Shown here piece after piece: positions 1-10,157 of a stretch of DNA of 64,000 nt. This stretch comes from Psychrobacter immobilis. GTDB lineage: Bacteria; Pseudomonadota; Gammaproteobacteria; Pseudomonadales; Moraxellaceae. Numbering within the stretch: the first letter of the stretch is position 1; each line of letters begins with the position of its first letter. Made by a program: the position numbers and the translations under genes. The stretch covers positions 248,001 through 312,000 of the forward strand of contig CAJGZL010000001.1 in assembly GCA_904846145.1 (NCBI GenBank), read 5' to 3'. The notes below the pieces were generated by a model. That model did not search any database. It was not told the origin of the DNA and saw only the letters and a program-made list of their open reading frames with translations.

Positions 1-7
1 AGAGATC

Positions 8-346
8 ATGACTATCAAAGGCTTGCGTGCGTCACAGCGATTACCAGTTAACGCTTTATTTAGTCTACTGCTAATCCTTGTTTTGACGGGTTGTAGTAGC
101 TCAGTCAATATCTTGGCACCTGATACAGTGCCCATTCAAAATTCTATCTTTAACGGCCAGTCATCCAATATTGGAATACAGTGTCCACCTTTTAACCCCA
201 ACAACACAATATGTACTGCTCAATATACGCCAGTCTGTGTCAAAAGCCAAAATGGCTCAACAGTCAGTTATCGTACTGCTAGCAATGCTTGCTCGGCATG
301 TGCAACCTCAGAGGCGATAAGTTATGTTGAGGGCGAATGCTCCTAA
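8..346 (+). CDS. Kazal-like cysteine-rich lipoprotein
   Basis: Probable outer-membrane lipoprotein of 112 aa with a Kazal-type serine-protease-inhibitor fold. The N-terminus is a signal sequence ending in the lipobox LTGC, with the lipidated Cys at residue 29. The mature part has six cysteines (residues 59, 69, 77, 95, 98, 111), and the stretch from YTPVC to GEC follows the Kazal spacing. Only seven bases precede the ATG, so its promoter lies outside the window. A bidirectional hairpin terminator follows. The fold is inferred from cysteine spacing; actual inhibitory activity and the target protease are unknown. Confidence 0.7.
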   Translation: MTIKGLRASQRLPVNALFSLLLILVLTGCSSSVNILAPDTVPIQNSIFNGQSSNIGIQCPPFNPNNTICTAQYTPVCVKSQNGSTVSYRTASNACSACATSEAISYVEGECS

Positions 347-441
347 TGTGCTTAAGTCCATTCGCTCAACACTATTTTTATTAAGAATCAGCGCTAATAT
401 AAGCATTGGCTTTACTGCTATTCACTTTCAATCATCGTATA

Positions 442-477
442 AAAAAGCCCCAGCTTATTTAATAAGCTAGGGCTTTT
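442..477. terminator. Bidirectional intrinsic terminator
   Basis: Inverted repeat with arms of about 18 bases and one mismatch, A-rich on the left and T-rich on the right. It lies between the converging lipoprotein and BCCT genes, so it can end transcription from both sides. Confidence 0.8.
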
Positions 478-500
478 TAGTTTCATAAGACGACTTATTA

Positions 501-2153
501 TTAATTATCTTTTTCGATATCAGGTGGTCCTGTTAACAACTCTTCATCACGGAACTCATTGGCAGAATTGTGCTCTGCTGATTCTTCGGTGATAAACCAC
601 TGCTGGTTACGATAGAGAATCAAATGATCGCGACTCAGGCCACGCAGTAGCGAGTACATCATAATGACGATGACTATCGCAAAGGGGAAACCTGAAACAA
701 TCGAGGCCGCTTGCAGTGCACCAAGTCCACCAGCCGCTAATAGTACCGCTGCGATAACCCCTTCCGTACCTGCCCAAAACAGACGCTGAATCTTCGGCGG
801 ATTAGTATCACCTCCTGAGGTCAGCATGTCGATGACAAAACTGGCTGAATCCGATGAAGTCACAAACCACAGTACAATCATAATCACAATAAGCAAGTTA
901 ACCGCTGAGGTTAACGGATAAGACTCCATAAGCTTAAAGATAGCGCTACCTGTATCGGCTTTTACCGCTTCGATAAGACCAGGACTTGCCATCGTAGGAT
1001 CAGCGGCTGCTAACATCTCTAAATGTACCGCCGCGCCACCAAACGCTGTAAACCACAAGAATAAAATCGTGATAGGGATTAATAAAACCCCTAGTATAAA
1101 CTCACGGATAGTACGACCACGAGAGATACGCGCCACGAATACGCCTACAAATGGCGACCAGCTAATCCACCATGCCCAGTAAAATATCGTCCACGACGAC
1201 TGCCAGTTCTCTTCGCCATTGTAAGACTCAGTCCACATGCCAAGTGGGATAACTTGGTGCAGATAATTACCAATATTCTCGACAAAGCTATTAAAAATAA
1301 ACTGCGTAGGCCCTAAGATAATCACAAAGCTAAGCAGTACTACGGTAAATAAGATATTGATATCACTTAAGCGTTTGATGCCTTTATCTAATCCCATGAA
1401 TAAGGATAGCCCTGCTAGCATAGTGATAAAAGCAATCAGGATAATCTGTACCGTAATATTATTAGGAATACCAAATAAAGCATTAAGACCCGAGTTGATC
1501 TGTAATACGCCTAAACCTAAAGTCGTCACCACCCCAAACATCGTTCCGAACACCGCTAAAGTATCGACCGTATGACCCATAGGGCCGTAGATTTTTTTGC
1601 CGATTAGCGGATATAACGTTGAGCGAATCGCTAAAGGCAAACCGACACGATAGTGAAAATAAGCCAAAGCCAAAGCCACCATGCCATAGATCGCCCACAC
1701 ATGAAAACCGTAATGCAAAAATGAGATATTCATTGCAAGTTTGGCGGCTTCCACCGTCTCAGGCGTCCCCAATGGCGGTGCCATAAAATGATAGAGCGGC
1801 TCAGCAGTACCCCAGTACAGCAGACCAATACCAATTCCTGCTGAGAACAACATGCCAATCCAAGAAATGAGATTGTATTCAGGCTTTTCTGTCTGATGAC
1901 CAAGCCTAATGTCACCGTAGCGACTAAAGATCATGTAAATACTCATAACCAATGCAAGATTGACCACGACAATAAAAAACCAGCCAAAACGTACTGACAC
2001 AAAGGCTTTGGCTTGATTAAAGACTAACTCAGCCTGCTCATTAAAAAATGCACCAAAAATAATAAAGGCAATAATCAGTATTGCAGAAGTCAAAAACACA
2101 GGTTTACTTACCCGTGGAAAAGGGCCCAAGCGGCCAACTTTTACATGATCCAT
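501..2153 (-). CDS. BCCT family osmolyte transporter
   Basis: Inner-membrane secondary transporter of the betaine/choline/carnitine family, 550 aa, about 12 transmembrane helices, probably taking up a quaternary ammonium osmolyte with Na+ or H+. The family signature WTIFYWAWWISWSPF is present, followed by the conserved RISRGRTIREF loop and the helix segment WFVTSSDSASFVID. The short hydrophilic C-tail argues against a long BetP-like osmosensing tail. It is a close paralogue of the next gene (2368-4017), with the same length and near-identical first residues (MDHVKVGRLGPFP), so this is a tandem duplication. The exact substrate cannot be read from the sequence. Confidence 0.92.
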   Translation of the reverse strand: MDHVKVGRLGPFPRVSKPVFLTSAILIIAFIIFGAFFNEQAELVFNQAKAFVSVRFGWFFIVVVNLALVMSIYMIFSRYGDIRLGHQTEKPEYNLISWIGMLFSAGIGIGLLYWGTAEPLYHFMAPPLGTPETVEAAKLAMNISFLHYGFHVWAIYGMVALALAYFHYRVGLPLAIRSTLYPLIGKKIYGPMGHTVDTLAVFGTMFGVVTTLGLGVLQINSGLNALFGIPNNITVQIILIAFITMLAGLSLFMGLDKGIKRLSDINILFTVVLLSFVIILGPTQFIFNSFVENIGNYLHQVIPLGMWTESYNGEENWQSSWTIFYWAWWISWSPFVGVFVARISRGRTIREFILGVLLIPITILFLWFTAFGGAAVHLEMLAAADPTMASPGLIEAVKADTGSAIFKLMESYPLTSAVNLLIVIMIVLWFVTSSDSASFVIDMLTSGGDTNPPKIQRLFWAGTEGVIAAVLLAAGGLGALQAASIVSGFPFAIVIVIMMYSLLRGLSRDHLILYRNQQWFITEESAEHNSANEFRDEELLTGPPDIEKDN

Positions 2154-2246
2154 AGTATTGTCTCAAATTTTTTAAGGGGCATACCTTAACAAGTTATAAC
2201 CTAACTATCAAATTTGATACAAAACTTGGCAGTTTTAGCAAGTAAA

Positions 2247-2280
2247 AAAGCCCCAAGATAGCAAAGTATCTTGGGGCTTT
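2247..2280 (-). terminator. Intrinsic terminator of second BCCT gene
   Basis: Perfect 14-base arms (AAAGCCCCAAGATA and its complement) around a 6-base loop. On the minus strand it is followed by a run of T. It separates the two BCCT genes, so they are probably transcribed independently. Confidence 0.8.
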
Positions 2281-2367
2281 ATCTTGAAATCAATAATTAT
2301 AAAAACATTGTGGCACTGTTAAGATGAGTTTATAAATGAGCTTAACCGCTTATATCTTAATTATAAC

Positions 2368-4017
2368 TTAGTCACCTTTTACAATCTTAGGCGGACCCTT
2401 AAGATATTCCTCATCAATGAATTCATCAGCGGTATTATGATCAACTGACTCTGCCGTAATAAAGCGCTGTTCAGCACGATAAAGTATGAGTCGATCTCGA
2501 CCTAAACCACGCCATAGCGCGTACATCATCACAAATATAACTATAGCGAAGGGTAGTCCCGCTACGATAGCGGCGGCTTGTAATGCGCCAAGTCCACCTG
2601 CTGCTAATAATATCGCCGCAATAAAACCTTCCATCGTCGCCCAAAACAAGCGCTGAATCTTAGGTGGGTTAGTATCACCACCTGCGGTTAGCATATCAAT
2701 GACGAAACTGGCTGAATCCGATGACGTCACAAACCAAAGCACAATCATAATCACAATTAAGAGCGTTATGGGCTTGGTTAGAGGGTAATATTCAACCAAT
2801 TTAAAAATAGCACTGCCCGTATCCGCTTGTACCGCTTCAACCAATCCTGGACTGACAAGCGCAGGATCAAGAGCCGCTAATAGCTCCATATGAATAGCAA
2901 CACCGCCAAAGGTAGTAAACCAAAAGAACAAAATCAGCATTGGAATCAATAGCACACCCAACACAAACTCACGGATAGTACGACCGCGACTAATACGCGC
3001 AATAAATATACCAACGAACGGTGCCCAACTTACCCACCACGCCCAATAAAATATCGTCCAACCACTCTGCCAGTCAGTATTGCTATAAGACTCGCCCCAT
3101 GTCGATAGCGGTATCATAGCCACCAAATAGTTACCGATGTTTTCAATAAAGCTATCAAAGATAAATAAGGTTGGGCCCAAAATAACCATAAAGGCGAGTA
3201 GCACGCCTGTAAAGCCCATATTGATATCACTTAAGCGCTTAATACCTTTATCCAGCCCTAGCATCAGCGATCCGCAAGCTAAAGCCGTCACAAAAGCGAT
3301 AATGATAAATTGTACAGTCAACGAGTTTGGAATACCAAATAAATTCTCAAGGCCTGAGTTAATTTGCATCACCCCAAGACCTAATGAAGTCACAACACCG
3401 AACATCGTACCAAATACGGCTAAGATGTCGACGGTATGTCCCCAACCACCATATATCTTTTTACCCAATATTGGATATAGCGTTGAGCGAATAGATAGCG
3501 GCAGTCCACGGCGAAAATGAAAATAGGCCAGCGATAGCGCCACTATAGTATAGATCGCCCAAGCATGTAATCCTCAATGCATAAATGAGATATTCATTGC
3601 AAGTTTGGCGGCCTCAACGGTTTGAGCCTCACCTAATGGAGGCGCCATAAAGTGATATAAAGGCTCAGCCGTTCCCCAATAGACAAGGCCAATACCGATA
3701 CCCGCGGAGAACAGCATCCCAATCCATGAGAACAAGCTGTACTGCGGTTGTTCTGTCTGGTTACCTAAACGAATATCACCGTATCGACTCGCTGCTAGAT
3801 AAATACAAAAAACTAGCGCGGTGTTCATCAAAATAATGAACATCCAACCAAATTTATTAGTAATAAAACTTTGTAAATAACTAAATAAAGCTCCAGCCAT
3901 TTCGGTAAAAAGTACACCGAAAATAATAAATCCAACAATAAGCAGCGCTGAGGTAACAAAAACAGGTTTACTTACTTTTGGAAACGGACCCAATCTGCCC
4001 ACTTTCACATGATCCAT
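2368..4017 (-). pseudogene. BCCT transporter interrupted by in-frame TGA
   Basis: Second BCCT family transporter, 550 codons, same length as its neighbour at 501-2153 and collinear throughout. Codon 148 is TGA (plus-strand tca at 3574-3576), inside the motif that reads ISFMH-stop-GLHAWAIY. The paralogue has ISFLHYGFHVWAIY. BCCT proteins usually carry Trp at this site, so a TGG to TGA change is the simplest explanation. The frame is intact on both sides and the WTIFYWAWWVSWAPF signature is preserved, so the lesion looks recent. Without readthrough only a 147-residue stub would be made; restart at the GTG at 3541-3543 would give a protein lacking the first helices. A sequencing error cannot be excluded. 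Confidence 0.85.
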
Positions 4018-4197
4018 CGTTGATTCTCAATTTTTAAGGAAAGTTACTGTAACAAACTGATTACTAATTATCAATAAGCCTTAAAAATTAAAACCATATA
4101 ATAATCAAAATATTTTCAATAACTTAGCTTAACACCAATAGTAAAACAAGCATTAAGTAACTGAGTGGTCAGCAATTTTATTGAATGGCAATTAGGC

Positions 4198-5454
4198 TTA
4201 ATTTGGTAGTAACTTTAGTAATTTGCCACCATTGCCATCTTCTAATGCCCACACTTGCCCCTCTACCACTAACACATTGCGCATACGTTTGCCCATGTCA
4301 TAGCGATAACGCTCAGAGGCGTTAAGACCCTTCAAGTTAACAACGATCAAAGCTTGTGATGACAAGCCGCTAACCAAGGCATTACCCTGCCACGCTGGAA
4401 AATCATTATAGATTCCAGACCTATAAATACTCATAGAAGAGGGTGAGATGACTGGTGTCCAACTGATTTTGGGCGCTGTAAAATCAGGCTGCGTATCATG
4501 ATCAGGTATATCAATACCTGAGTAATTGCGCCCGTTTGACACCACAGGCCAGCCATAATTACTACCTTTTTCAATTAAGTTCAGCTCATCACCGCCGCGT
4601 GGGCCCATCTCATTGGCCCACAATCTACCACTATCGTCAAATGCCATACCTAATACATTACGATTGCCCAGCGTCCAAAATTGCTGGGCGACTTTACTAT
4701 CATTGTCAAAAAATGGATTATCCATCGGCACGGAACCATCAGGACTTAACCTTATTATCTTGCCTAAATTGACACTCATATCTTGCGCTGGATCTTGTTT
4801 TTGTCTATCACCTGAGCTGATATATAAATATTTTCCATCAGTCGAAAACAGCAAACGGTGGCTGTAATGCCCTTGACCTTTAACCTTTGGCGTCTGCTGC
4901 CAAATAGGCATAATGGCCGTCAAACTTGGCGAATTACTATTCAATCCCATCAGTTTCGCGCTGATAACTTTTGCACCAAATATATTACTATCACTTCCCT
5001 CACCTGCTTCAACATAGCTTAGATAAATCCTGTTAGTCGCGGCAAAGTCTGGCGCCAGAATAATATCACCCAAACCACCTTGCCCGCCATAAGCGACTTT
5101 TGGCACAGCGCTGACAGCTGTTTTTATACCTGACTCAGTATCGACAATAAACAGCTCACCTGTCTTTTGAGTAACTAATAGCTTAGGTGGTGAATCGTCC
5201 TGTTTGGGTAATGCGGTCATCGCCCATGGCTCATCGAAGGTCGCTATCGCTTGAGTGGTAAAGCTAGGTTTTTTATCATTAACTTGGTCAGCAACTTGAC
5301 TACTTTTATCACTTTGATCGCTAGTTTTTACGCTACGAGTTTCTGTTAGCGTAGTGTCTGTCGAAGAGTCGGAGCAAGCGGCTGTACTAAAGAGTAGTGC
5401 CATTGCGGCTAAAGGTAAGGCTAAAGGTACACTTATAAGCTTAGGCGTTATCAT
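4198..5454 (-). CDS. PQQ-dependent sugar dehydrogenase lipoprotein
   Basis: Soluble aldose/sorbosone dehydrogenase family (YliI/Asd-like) six-bladed beta-propeller that oxidises sugars with PQQ in the periplasm. Family motifs are GGQGGLGDIILAPDF, GHYSHRLLFS, YISSGDRQKQDPAQD, LGNRNVLGMAFD and NEMGPRGGDELN-GSNYGWP. I chose the ATG at 5452-5454 rather than one 13 codons upstream, because it has an AAGGAT ribosome site about 7 bases before it and places a normal signal peptide (VPLALPLAAMALLFSTAAC) at the start. The lipobox Cys suggests a lipoprotein. A Ser/Thr/Asp linker precedes the propeller. It is a single gene, with no PQQ biosynthesis genes nearby. Confidence 0.85.
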   Translation of the reverse strand: MITPKLISVPLALPLAAMALLFSTAACSDSSTDTTLTETRSVKTSDQSDKSSQVADQVNDKKPSFTTQAIATFDEPWAMTALPKQDDSPPKLLVTQKTGELFIVDTESGIKTAVSAVPKVAYGGQGGLGDIILAPDFAATNRIYLSYVEAGEGSDSNIFGAKVISAKLMGLNSNSPSLTAIMPIWQQTPKVKGQGHYSHRLLFSTDGKYLYISSGDRQKQDPAQDMSVNLGKIIRLSPDGSVPMDNPFFDNDSKVAQQFWTLGNRNVLGMAFDDSGRLWANEMGPRGGDELNLIEKGSNYGWPVVSNGRNYSGIDIPDHDTQPDFTAPKISWTPVISPSSMSIYRSGIYNDFPAWQGNALVSGLSSQALIVVNLKGLNASERYRYDMGKRMRNVLVVEGQVWALEDGNGGKLLKLLPN

Positions 5455-5534
5455 GTTATCTATCCTTATTAAATCTATAAAAATATTTTGCATTTAGTTT
5501 ATTTATAGCACACAGATAGCATTCAAAAGGTAAA

Positions 5535-5575
5535 AAAATAAAACCCCTTACCTGCTATTGCAGATAAAGGGTTAG
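5535..5575 (-). terminator. Probable clpB terminator
   Basis: Imperfect hairpin AACCC-CTTA-CCTGC / GCAG-ATAAAG-GGTT. On the minus strand it is followed by a T-rich tract. It lies just past the clpB stop codon. Confidence 0.6.
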
Positions 5576-5610
5576 GATTATCCATTATTAAAGGTAATAA
5601 TAGCGAATAA

Positions 5611-8208
5611 TTAACTCATTCTAAGCTTGTTAAAAGTCAGCTTATCATTGTCACCAACGTCAACTTTGATGATATCACCTGCGACAAAATCACCTGCCAG
5701 CAGTTTTAATGATAAGGGATTTTCAATCTCTTGCTGAATAGCGCGTTTAAGGGGTCGCGCACCATACACAGGATCATAGCCTACTGCAACTAGCTGATTC
5801 ATTGCCTCATCAGATAAGGCAATATCTAACTCGCGCTCTTGTAAACGGCTACGTAAGCGTTCCATCTGAATATCAGCAATACCCGCCATTTGCGCCTGTC
5901 CAAGTGCATGGAACACCACGATTTCATCAATACGGTTGACGAACTCAGGACGGAAATGCTCACCGACTGAGTCCATAACCTCAGCTTTGATATCGTCATA
6001 GCTCTCGCCAACCATCTCTTGAATCTTATGCGAGCCTAAATTACTAGTCATGATGATAACGGTGTTTTTAAAATCGACGACTCGACCTTGCGAGTCGGTT
6101 AGACGACCATCATCCAATACTTGCAGTAAAATATTAAACACATCAGGATGCGCTTTTTCGACTTCATCGAATAATACGACGCTATAAGGCTTACGACGTA
6201 CCGCTTCGGTGAGTGCCCCGCCTTCTTCATAACCAACATAGCCAGGAGGCGCGCCCACTAAACGACTGACGCTGTGCTTCTCCATATACTCGCTCATATC
6301 AATTCTTACGAGTGAATCCTCTGAATCAAATAGGAAATTCGCCAGCGATTTGGTCAATTCCGTTTTACCAACTCCTGTAGGTCCTAGGAATAAAAATGAG
6401 CCTGACGGACGATTGGGATCTGATAACCCTGCACGACTACGACGCACCGCATTAGCGACGGACTCAACCGCTTCATCTTGACCAATCACCCGCTCATGGA
6501 GCTTATCTTCCATCGCCAGCAACTTATCACGCTCGCCTTGCATCATTTTATTAACAGGAATGCCTGTTGCGGCGCTGACTACTTCGGCAATCTCATTATC
6601 GGTGACTTTGTTACGTAGCAGTTTGATTTCGATAGGCTCACCGTTTTGCTCTTTTTGCTCTGCCGAATCAAGAGTAGCAATTTGCTTTTCAAGCTCAGGT
6701 ATCACCCCGTATTTGAGTCGTGACATCTCAGCGACATCACCTTCACGAGTCACTTTTTCTAACTGTATACGGGCTTTGTCCAAGTCCTCTTTATGCTGTT
6801 TACTGCCTTCAACCAATGCTTTTTCTGCTTGCCAAATCTCCGTTAAATCAGCAAGCTCTCGCTCTATTCCTTCTATCTGTGTATCGAGTAGTTTAGTTTC
6901 GGCCTTAGCGCCAGCATCTTCTTCGCCTTTGAGTGCTTCACGCTCCATTTTTAGCTGAATTAAGCGACTATCTAACTTGCCTAGTGACTCAGGCTTACTA
7001 TCCATCTCCATACGCAAGCGACTGGCCGCTTCATCGATCAGATCGATGGCTTTATCAGGCAATTTGCGATCGGTAATATAGCGATGACTCATCCGCGCCG
7101 CAGCAATAATCGCGCTATCTTGAATACTGACTGCATGGTGTAGCTCATAACGCTCTTTGAGTCCACGCAAAATCGCAATTGTGTCCTCTACCGTTGGCTC
7201 ATCAACGAGAACCTTTTGGAAGCGGCGCTCAAGAGCAGCGTCTTTTTCAATATATTGACGGTATTCGTCTAGAGTTGTTGCACCGACGCAATGCAACTCA
7301 CCGCGAGCTAGTGCAGGCTTGAGCATATTACCTGCATCCATCGCGCCATCGGCTTTACCTGCACCGACTAAGGTATGCAGCTCATCAATAAACAAGATGA
7401 CATTACCTTCTTGCTTAGATAGATCACTGAGAACGGCTTTTAGACGCTCTTCAAACTCACCGCGAAACTTAGCACCAGCGATCAGCGAACCTAAATCTAG
7501 CGATAGTACTTCTTTGTGACGCATACCCTCTGGCACTTCACCGTTGATAATTTTTTGCGCCAGCCCTTCGACGATAGCCGTCTTACCAACGCCTGGCTCA
7601 CCGATCAATACAGGGTTGTTTTTAGTACGGCGTGAGAGCACCTGAATGGTACGACGAATCTCTTCATCACGGCCGATTACAGGATCCAGCTTGCCAAGCT
7701 CGGCTTGCTCAGTCAGATTAATAGTGTATTTATTAAGCGCATCACGCTGGTCTTCAGCGTTTTGGTTATTCACAGTTTCATCGCCACGCAGCTGCTCAAT
7801 GACTTCTTTTAGCTTCGCCGCTGTCACGCCTGAACTTTCAAATATTTTTTTGGTCTCGCCTTGCTCAGCGAGCGCCAACAATACCCATTCAGTCGCAATA
7901 AAATCATCACCCTCTTTTTGCGCTTGACGATCAGCTAAGTTCAATATTTTGACTGAATTTGGATTTAGATTGACGTCACCTGTCGGATCGCTAATCGTTG
8001 CTTGATTGTTCAACGCTTTTGCCACACCGTTCTTGAGTGCTGGAATAGACGCACCTGCCTGCTGACAAATAGACAGATTAGCTTCATCTTGTAATAGCAC
8101 TGCCAATAAATGCACAGGGTCAATACCCGTATTATCACGGCCTAAAGCTAGGCTTTGGGCTTCTTGAATAGCGGATTGTAATTTCTGGGTAAATTTCTCA
8201 AATCTCAT
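5611..8208 (-). CDS. clpB: ATP-dependent disaggregase ClpB
   Basis: Hsp104/ClpB chaperone, 865 aa (family about 857-865). It works with DnaK to resolubilise aggregated proteins by threading them through a hexameric AAA+ ring. The order is a Clp N-domain (starting [11 protein letters not shown]), AAA-1 with Walker A GEPGVGKT and Walker [10 protein letters not shown], the coiled-coil M-domain rich in Lys/Glu in the middle, AAA-2 with Walker A GPTGVGKT and Walker [16 protein letters not shown], and the C-terminal D2-small domain. Pore-loop Tyr occurs in [13 protein letters not shown]. The M-domain and absence of a ClpA-type IGL loop support ClpB. Two sigma-32-like promoters lie upstream. Confidence 0.98.
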   Translation of the reverse strand: MRFEKFTQKLQSAIQEAQSLALGRDNTGIDPVHLLAVLLQDEANLSICQQAGASIPALKNGVAKALNNQATISDPTGDVNLNPNSVKILNLADRQAQKEGDDFIATEWVLLALAEQGETKKIFESSGVTAAKLKEVIEQLRGDETVNNQNAEDQRDALNKYTINLTEQAELGKLDPVIGRDEEIRRTIQVLSRRTKNNPVLIGEPGVGKTAIVEGLAQKIINGEVPEGMRHKEVLSLDLGSLIAGAKFRGEFEERLKAVLSDLSKQEGNVILFIDELHTLVGAGKADGAMDAGNMLKPALARGELHCVGATTLDEYRQYIEKDAALERRFQKVLVDEPTVEDTIAILRGLKERYELHHAVSIQDSAIIAAARMSHRYITDRKLPDKAIDLIDEAASRLRMEMDSKPESLGKLDSRLIQLKMEREALKGEEDAGAKAETKLLDTQIEGIERELADLTEIWQAEKALVEGSKQHKEDLDKARIQLEKVTREGDVAEMSRLKYGVIPELEKQIATLDSAEQKEQNGEPIEIKLLRNKVTDNEIAEVVSAATGIPVNKMMQGERDKLLAMEDKLHERVIGQDEAVESVANAVRRSRAGLSDPNRPSGSFLFLGPTGVGKTELTKSLANFLFDSEDSLVRIDMSEYMEKHSVSRLVGAPPGYVGYEEGGALTEAVRRKPYSVVLFDEVEKAHPDVFNILLQVLDDGRLTDSQGRVVDFKNTVIIMTSNLGSHKIQEMVGESYDDIKAEVMDSVGEHFRPEFVNRIDEIVVFHALGQAQMAGIADIQMERLRSRLQERELDIALSDEAMNQLVAVGYDPVYGARPLKRAIQQEIENPLSLKLLAGDFVAGDIIKVDVGDNDKLTFNKLRMS

Positions 8209-8301
8209 GTGATTATCCTTTTATAATTAGTATCAATGTATACCTACGGCAGCGTATTTTTATCACTATTTAATAAAACAGCTTACCGTTGTCTGTCCTC
8301 T

Positions 8302-8330
8302 ATATAAGGTAGCTTCACTTACATTTCAAG
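8302..8330 (-). promoter_or_regulatory. Sigma-32-like heat-shock promoter, proximal
   Basis: On the minus strand CTTGAAA (8324-8330), 14 bases, then CCTTATAT (8302-8309). This fits the heat-shock pattern CTTGAA plus CCCCATNT with six of eight matches in the -10 element, about 95 bases ahead of clpB. Confidence 0.65.
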
Positions 8331-8382
8331 CAAGTTAAACAATAAAACCTTATTAGAAGTAATGATATTATTCTCAGCTTGT

Positions 8383-8411
8383 ATATAAGCGTACTTAAAA
8401 AGTATTTCAAG
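8383..8411 (-). promoter_or_regulatory. Sigma-32-like heat-shock promoter, distal
   Basis: A second CTTGAAA (8405-8411) with the same 14-base spacer and GCTTATAT (8383-8390) on the minus strand, 81 bases upstream of the proximal copy. The -10 part is weaker. Confidence 0.45.
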
Positions 8412-8432
8412 ATAAATACGGCACTATAAATC

Positions 8433-8468
8433 TAAAAAAAAGCGCTTGCTCAATACAGAACAAACGCT
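8433..8468 (-). terminator. Intrinsic terminator of L,D-transpeptidase gene
   Basis: Read on the minus strand, AGCGTTTG and CAAGCGCT pair over 8 bases (one G-U) and are followed by eight T. The rest of the 443-base gap between clpB and this gene holds the two clpB promoters; 8469-8651 shows nothing else I can support. Confidence 0.7.
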
Positions 8469-8651
8469 ATAGTTGATTCATTTTAAAACCGATACAGTGC
8501 AACTGGGATTAATTTTGCGCAGCCTCTGTCAGCGTAGACACAGCACGCAAGTAAAATTTATACTAGTTGCACATTAATATCAAAGTATAGATTTTATTTC
8601 GAACTGACTAGATCCGTGGCTCACACTTAAAAAGCACTTAAAAAGAAAAAA

Positions 8652-9227
8652 CTACTCCACAATCTCAATCAGCATCCCTGCCTTGTACACAGACATAATC
8701 TCATCCATCTCATCATCAGTCACCGCAATACAGCCATCGGTCCAGTCACGCTTTTGCGTTAGTGCAGCTAAATGTCCAAAGCCATTTTTTTGACCATGAA
8801 TCATAATGTCGCCACCTGGGCTAACGCCGCGTTTACGGGCTTGCGCCTTGTCGCTTGCGTTGGGATAGCTGACATGGATAGAGCGATAGTAGCTAGATTT
8901 TTCGTTTTTATAATCGAGCTTATAACTGCCTGTTGGCGTACGCTCGTCACCTTGCTGTCGTTTGTGACCTGCTGGACTGTCGCCAAGCGCTATATGATAC
9001 GTCTTAATCACTTTATCATCGCTTAATAACTTCAATACGCGCTCAGACTTATCGACGAAGACTTTATCAATAGTGACGTCTGTAGGGATGGTTTGCTGTG
9101 CCGTATTTTTCGTACTACTCTTAGCATACGTTATCGCGCTCACGCTAATGAACCCTAAAAAAATTAGCGTGACGGTAGCCCATAGCGAAGTCTTGATGTT
9201 GTAAGCTTTTAAACGAGAAAATAACAT
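8652..9227 (-). CDS. YkuD-type L,D-transpeptidase family protein
   Basis: Periplasmic cell-wall enzyme of the L,D-transpeptidase (YkuD) fold, 191 aa. One N-terminal membrane segment (about residues 14-34) acts as signal or anchor. The catalytic signature is MIHGQKNG with His144 and DWTDGCIAV with nucleophile Cys166. The TDGCIAV form is typical of the YafK/ErfK-like branch, which includes amidase-like members that release Braun lipoprotein, so transpeptidase versus hydrolase activity is open. It stands alone with its own terminator. Confidence 0.85.
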   Translation of the reverse strand: MLFSRLKAYNIKTSLWATVTLIFLGFISVSAITYAKSSTKNTAQQTIPTDVTIDKVFVDKSERVLKLLSDDKVIKTYHIALGDSPAGHKRQQGDERTPTGSYKLDYKNEKSSYYRSIHVSYPNASDKAQARKRGVSPGGDIMIHGQKNGFGHLAALTQKRDWTDGCIAVTDDEMDEIMSVYKAGMLIEIVE

Positions 9228-9335
9228 AGTAGTGACTTATTATAATTAATATTTTAAAAAACTCATAAGTTATAAGATAACAAAAATCTAGGGCAAGTTT
9301 TGTGCAGAAGTTATGAATAAATTAAGCACCATCGA

Positions 9336-10121
9336 TTACACCATACGAATAGCACCATCTAAACGGATGACTTCACCGTTGAGATAGGCATTGTCAATAA
9401 TGTGCAGCACTAGTTTGGCAAACTCATTAGGATCGCCTAAACGCTTAGGATACGGAACGGCAGACTCCAGCTGCTCGCGTGCCTTTTCGGGAATGCTATT
9501 CATCATCGGTGTAGCAAATATACCGGGCGCGATAGTCATCACTCGAATGCCATGACGTGCCAGCTCGCGCGCTAATGGTAGGGTTAGACCCACAACCCCT
9601 GCTTTGGATGAGGCATAACTGGCCTGCCCGACTTGTCCATCATAGGCGGCGATAGAGGCGGTATTGATAACGATGCCTTGATCAGCGTTTTGTTCAGTTT
9701 CGCTTTGACTCATATTAGCTGCGACACGTTTAGCGATACTAGCTGCTACCAATCGCGCGACATTAAAAGACCCAACGAGATTGATATTAACACCGCGACT
9801 AAAGGCCTCTAAATCAGCAGGATCATTCTCGCGATCTAGTAGCTTCTGTACTACTGCAATACCAGCGCAGTTGATAGAGCCATTCAGACTACCGAACTCT
9901 TTTTCAGCCAAATTTACAGCAGCTTGTACATCAATGCCACTAGTCACATCGCAGCGAATAAAGCGCGCTTTGTCACCTAGCTCATCTGCGAGCGCTTGTC
10001 CTGCCTCCATATTTAGATCAGCAATAACAACGTTACCGCCTTGCGCGTTGATTCCGCGTACCACTGCTTCACCTAGACCTGATGCACCGCCTGTTACTAA
10101 AAAGCTATTATCCCGAACTTG
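9336..10121 (-). CDS. SDR family NAD-dependent dehydrogenase
   Basis: Classical short-chain dehydrogenase, 261 aa, resembling the 3-hydroxyacyl-CoA dehydrogenase type II (HSD10) branch. The Rossmann motif TGGASGLG is at the N-terminus, the acidic residue in VVIADLN after beta-2 suggests NAD(H), NCAG follows, and the catalytic Ser, Tyr and Lys are in TASIAAYDG and YASSKAG. I placed the start at 10119-10121, where GGAGAG lies 6 bases upstream; an in-frame ATG 12 codons earlier abuts the topoisomerase stop and lacks a ribosome site. It lies 36 bases after the topoisomerase gene, so the two may share a transcript. Likely role in fatty or branched-chain acid oxidation; substrate not determinable. 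Confidence 0.85.
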   Translation of the reverse strand, partial: QVRDNSFLVTGGASGLGEAVVRGINAQGGNVVIADLNMEAGQALADELGDKARFIRCDVTSGIDVQAAVNLAEKEFGSLNGSINCAGIAVVQKLLDRENDPADLEAFSRGVNINLVGSFNVARLVAASIAKRVAANMSQSETEQNADQGIVINTASIAAYDGQVGQASYASSKAGVVGLTLPLARELARHGIRVMTIAPGIFATPMMNSIPEKAREQLESAVPYPKRLGDPNEFAKLVLHIIDNAYLNGEVIRLDGAIRMV

Positions 10122-10157
10122 CATAATTTTCTCTCCATTATCTTTTAATAGTGGCAA

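Noticed and set aside
3574-3576. TGA read as selenocysteine in the BCCT transporter
   Set aside because: The position normally holds Trp, the paralogue has Tyr, and no SECIS-like hairpin is evident after it.
6560-6958. 132-codon plus-strand frame inside clpB
   Set aside because: Antisense shadow of the clpB M-domain; Ser/Leu-rich composition typical of reverse reading, no ribosome site.
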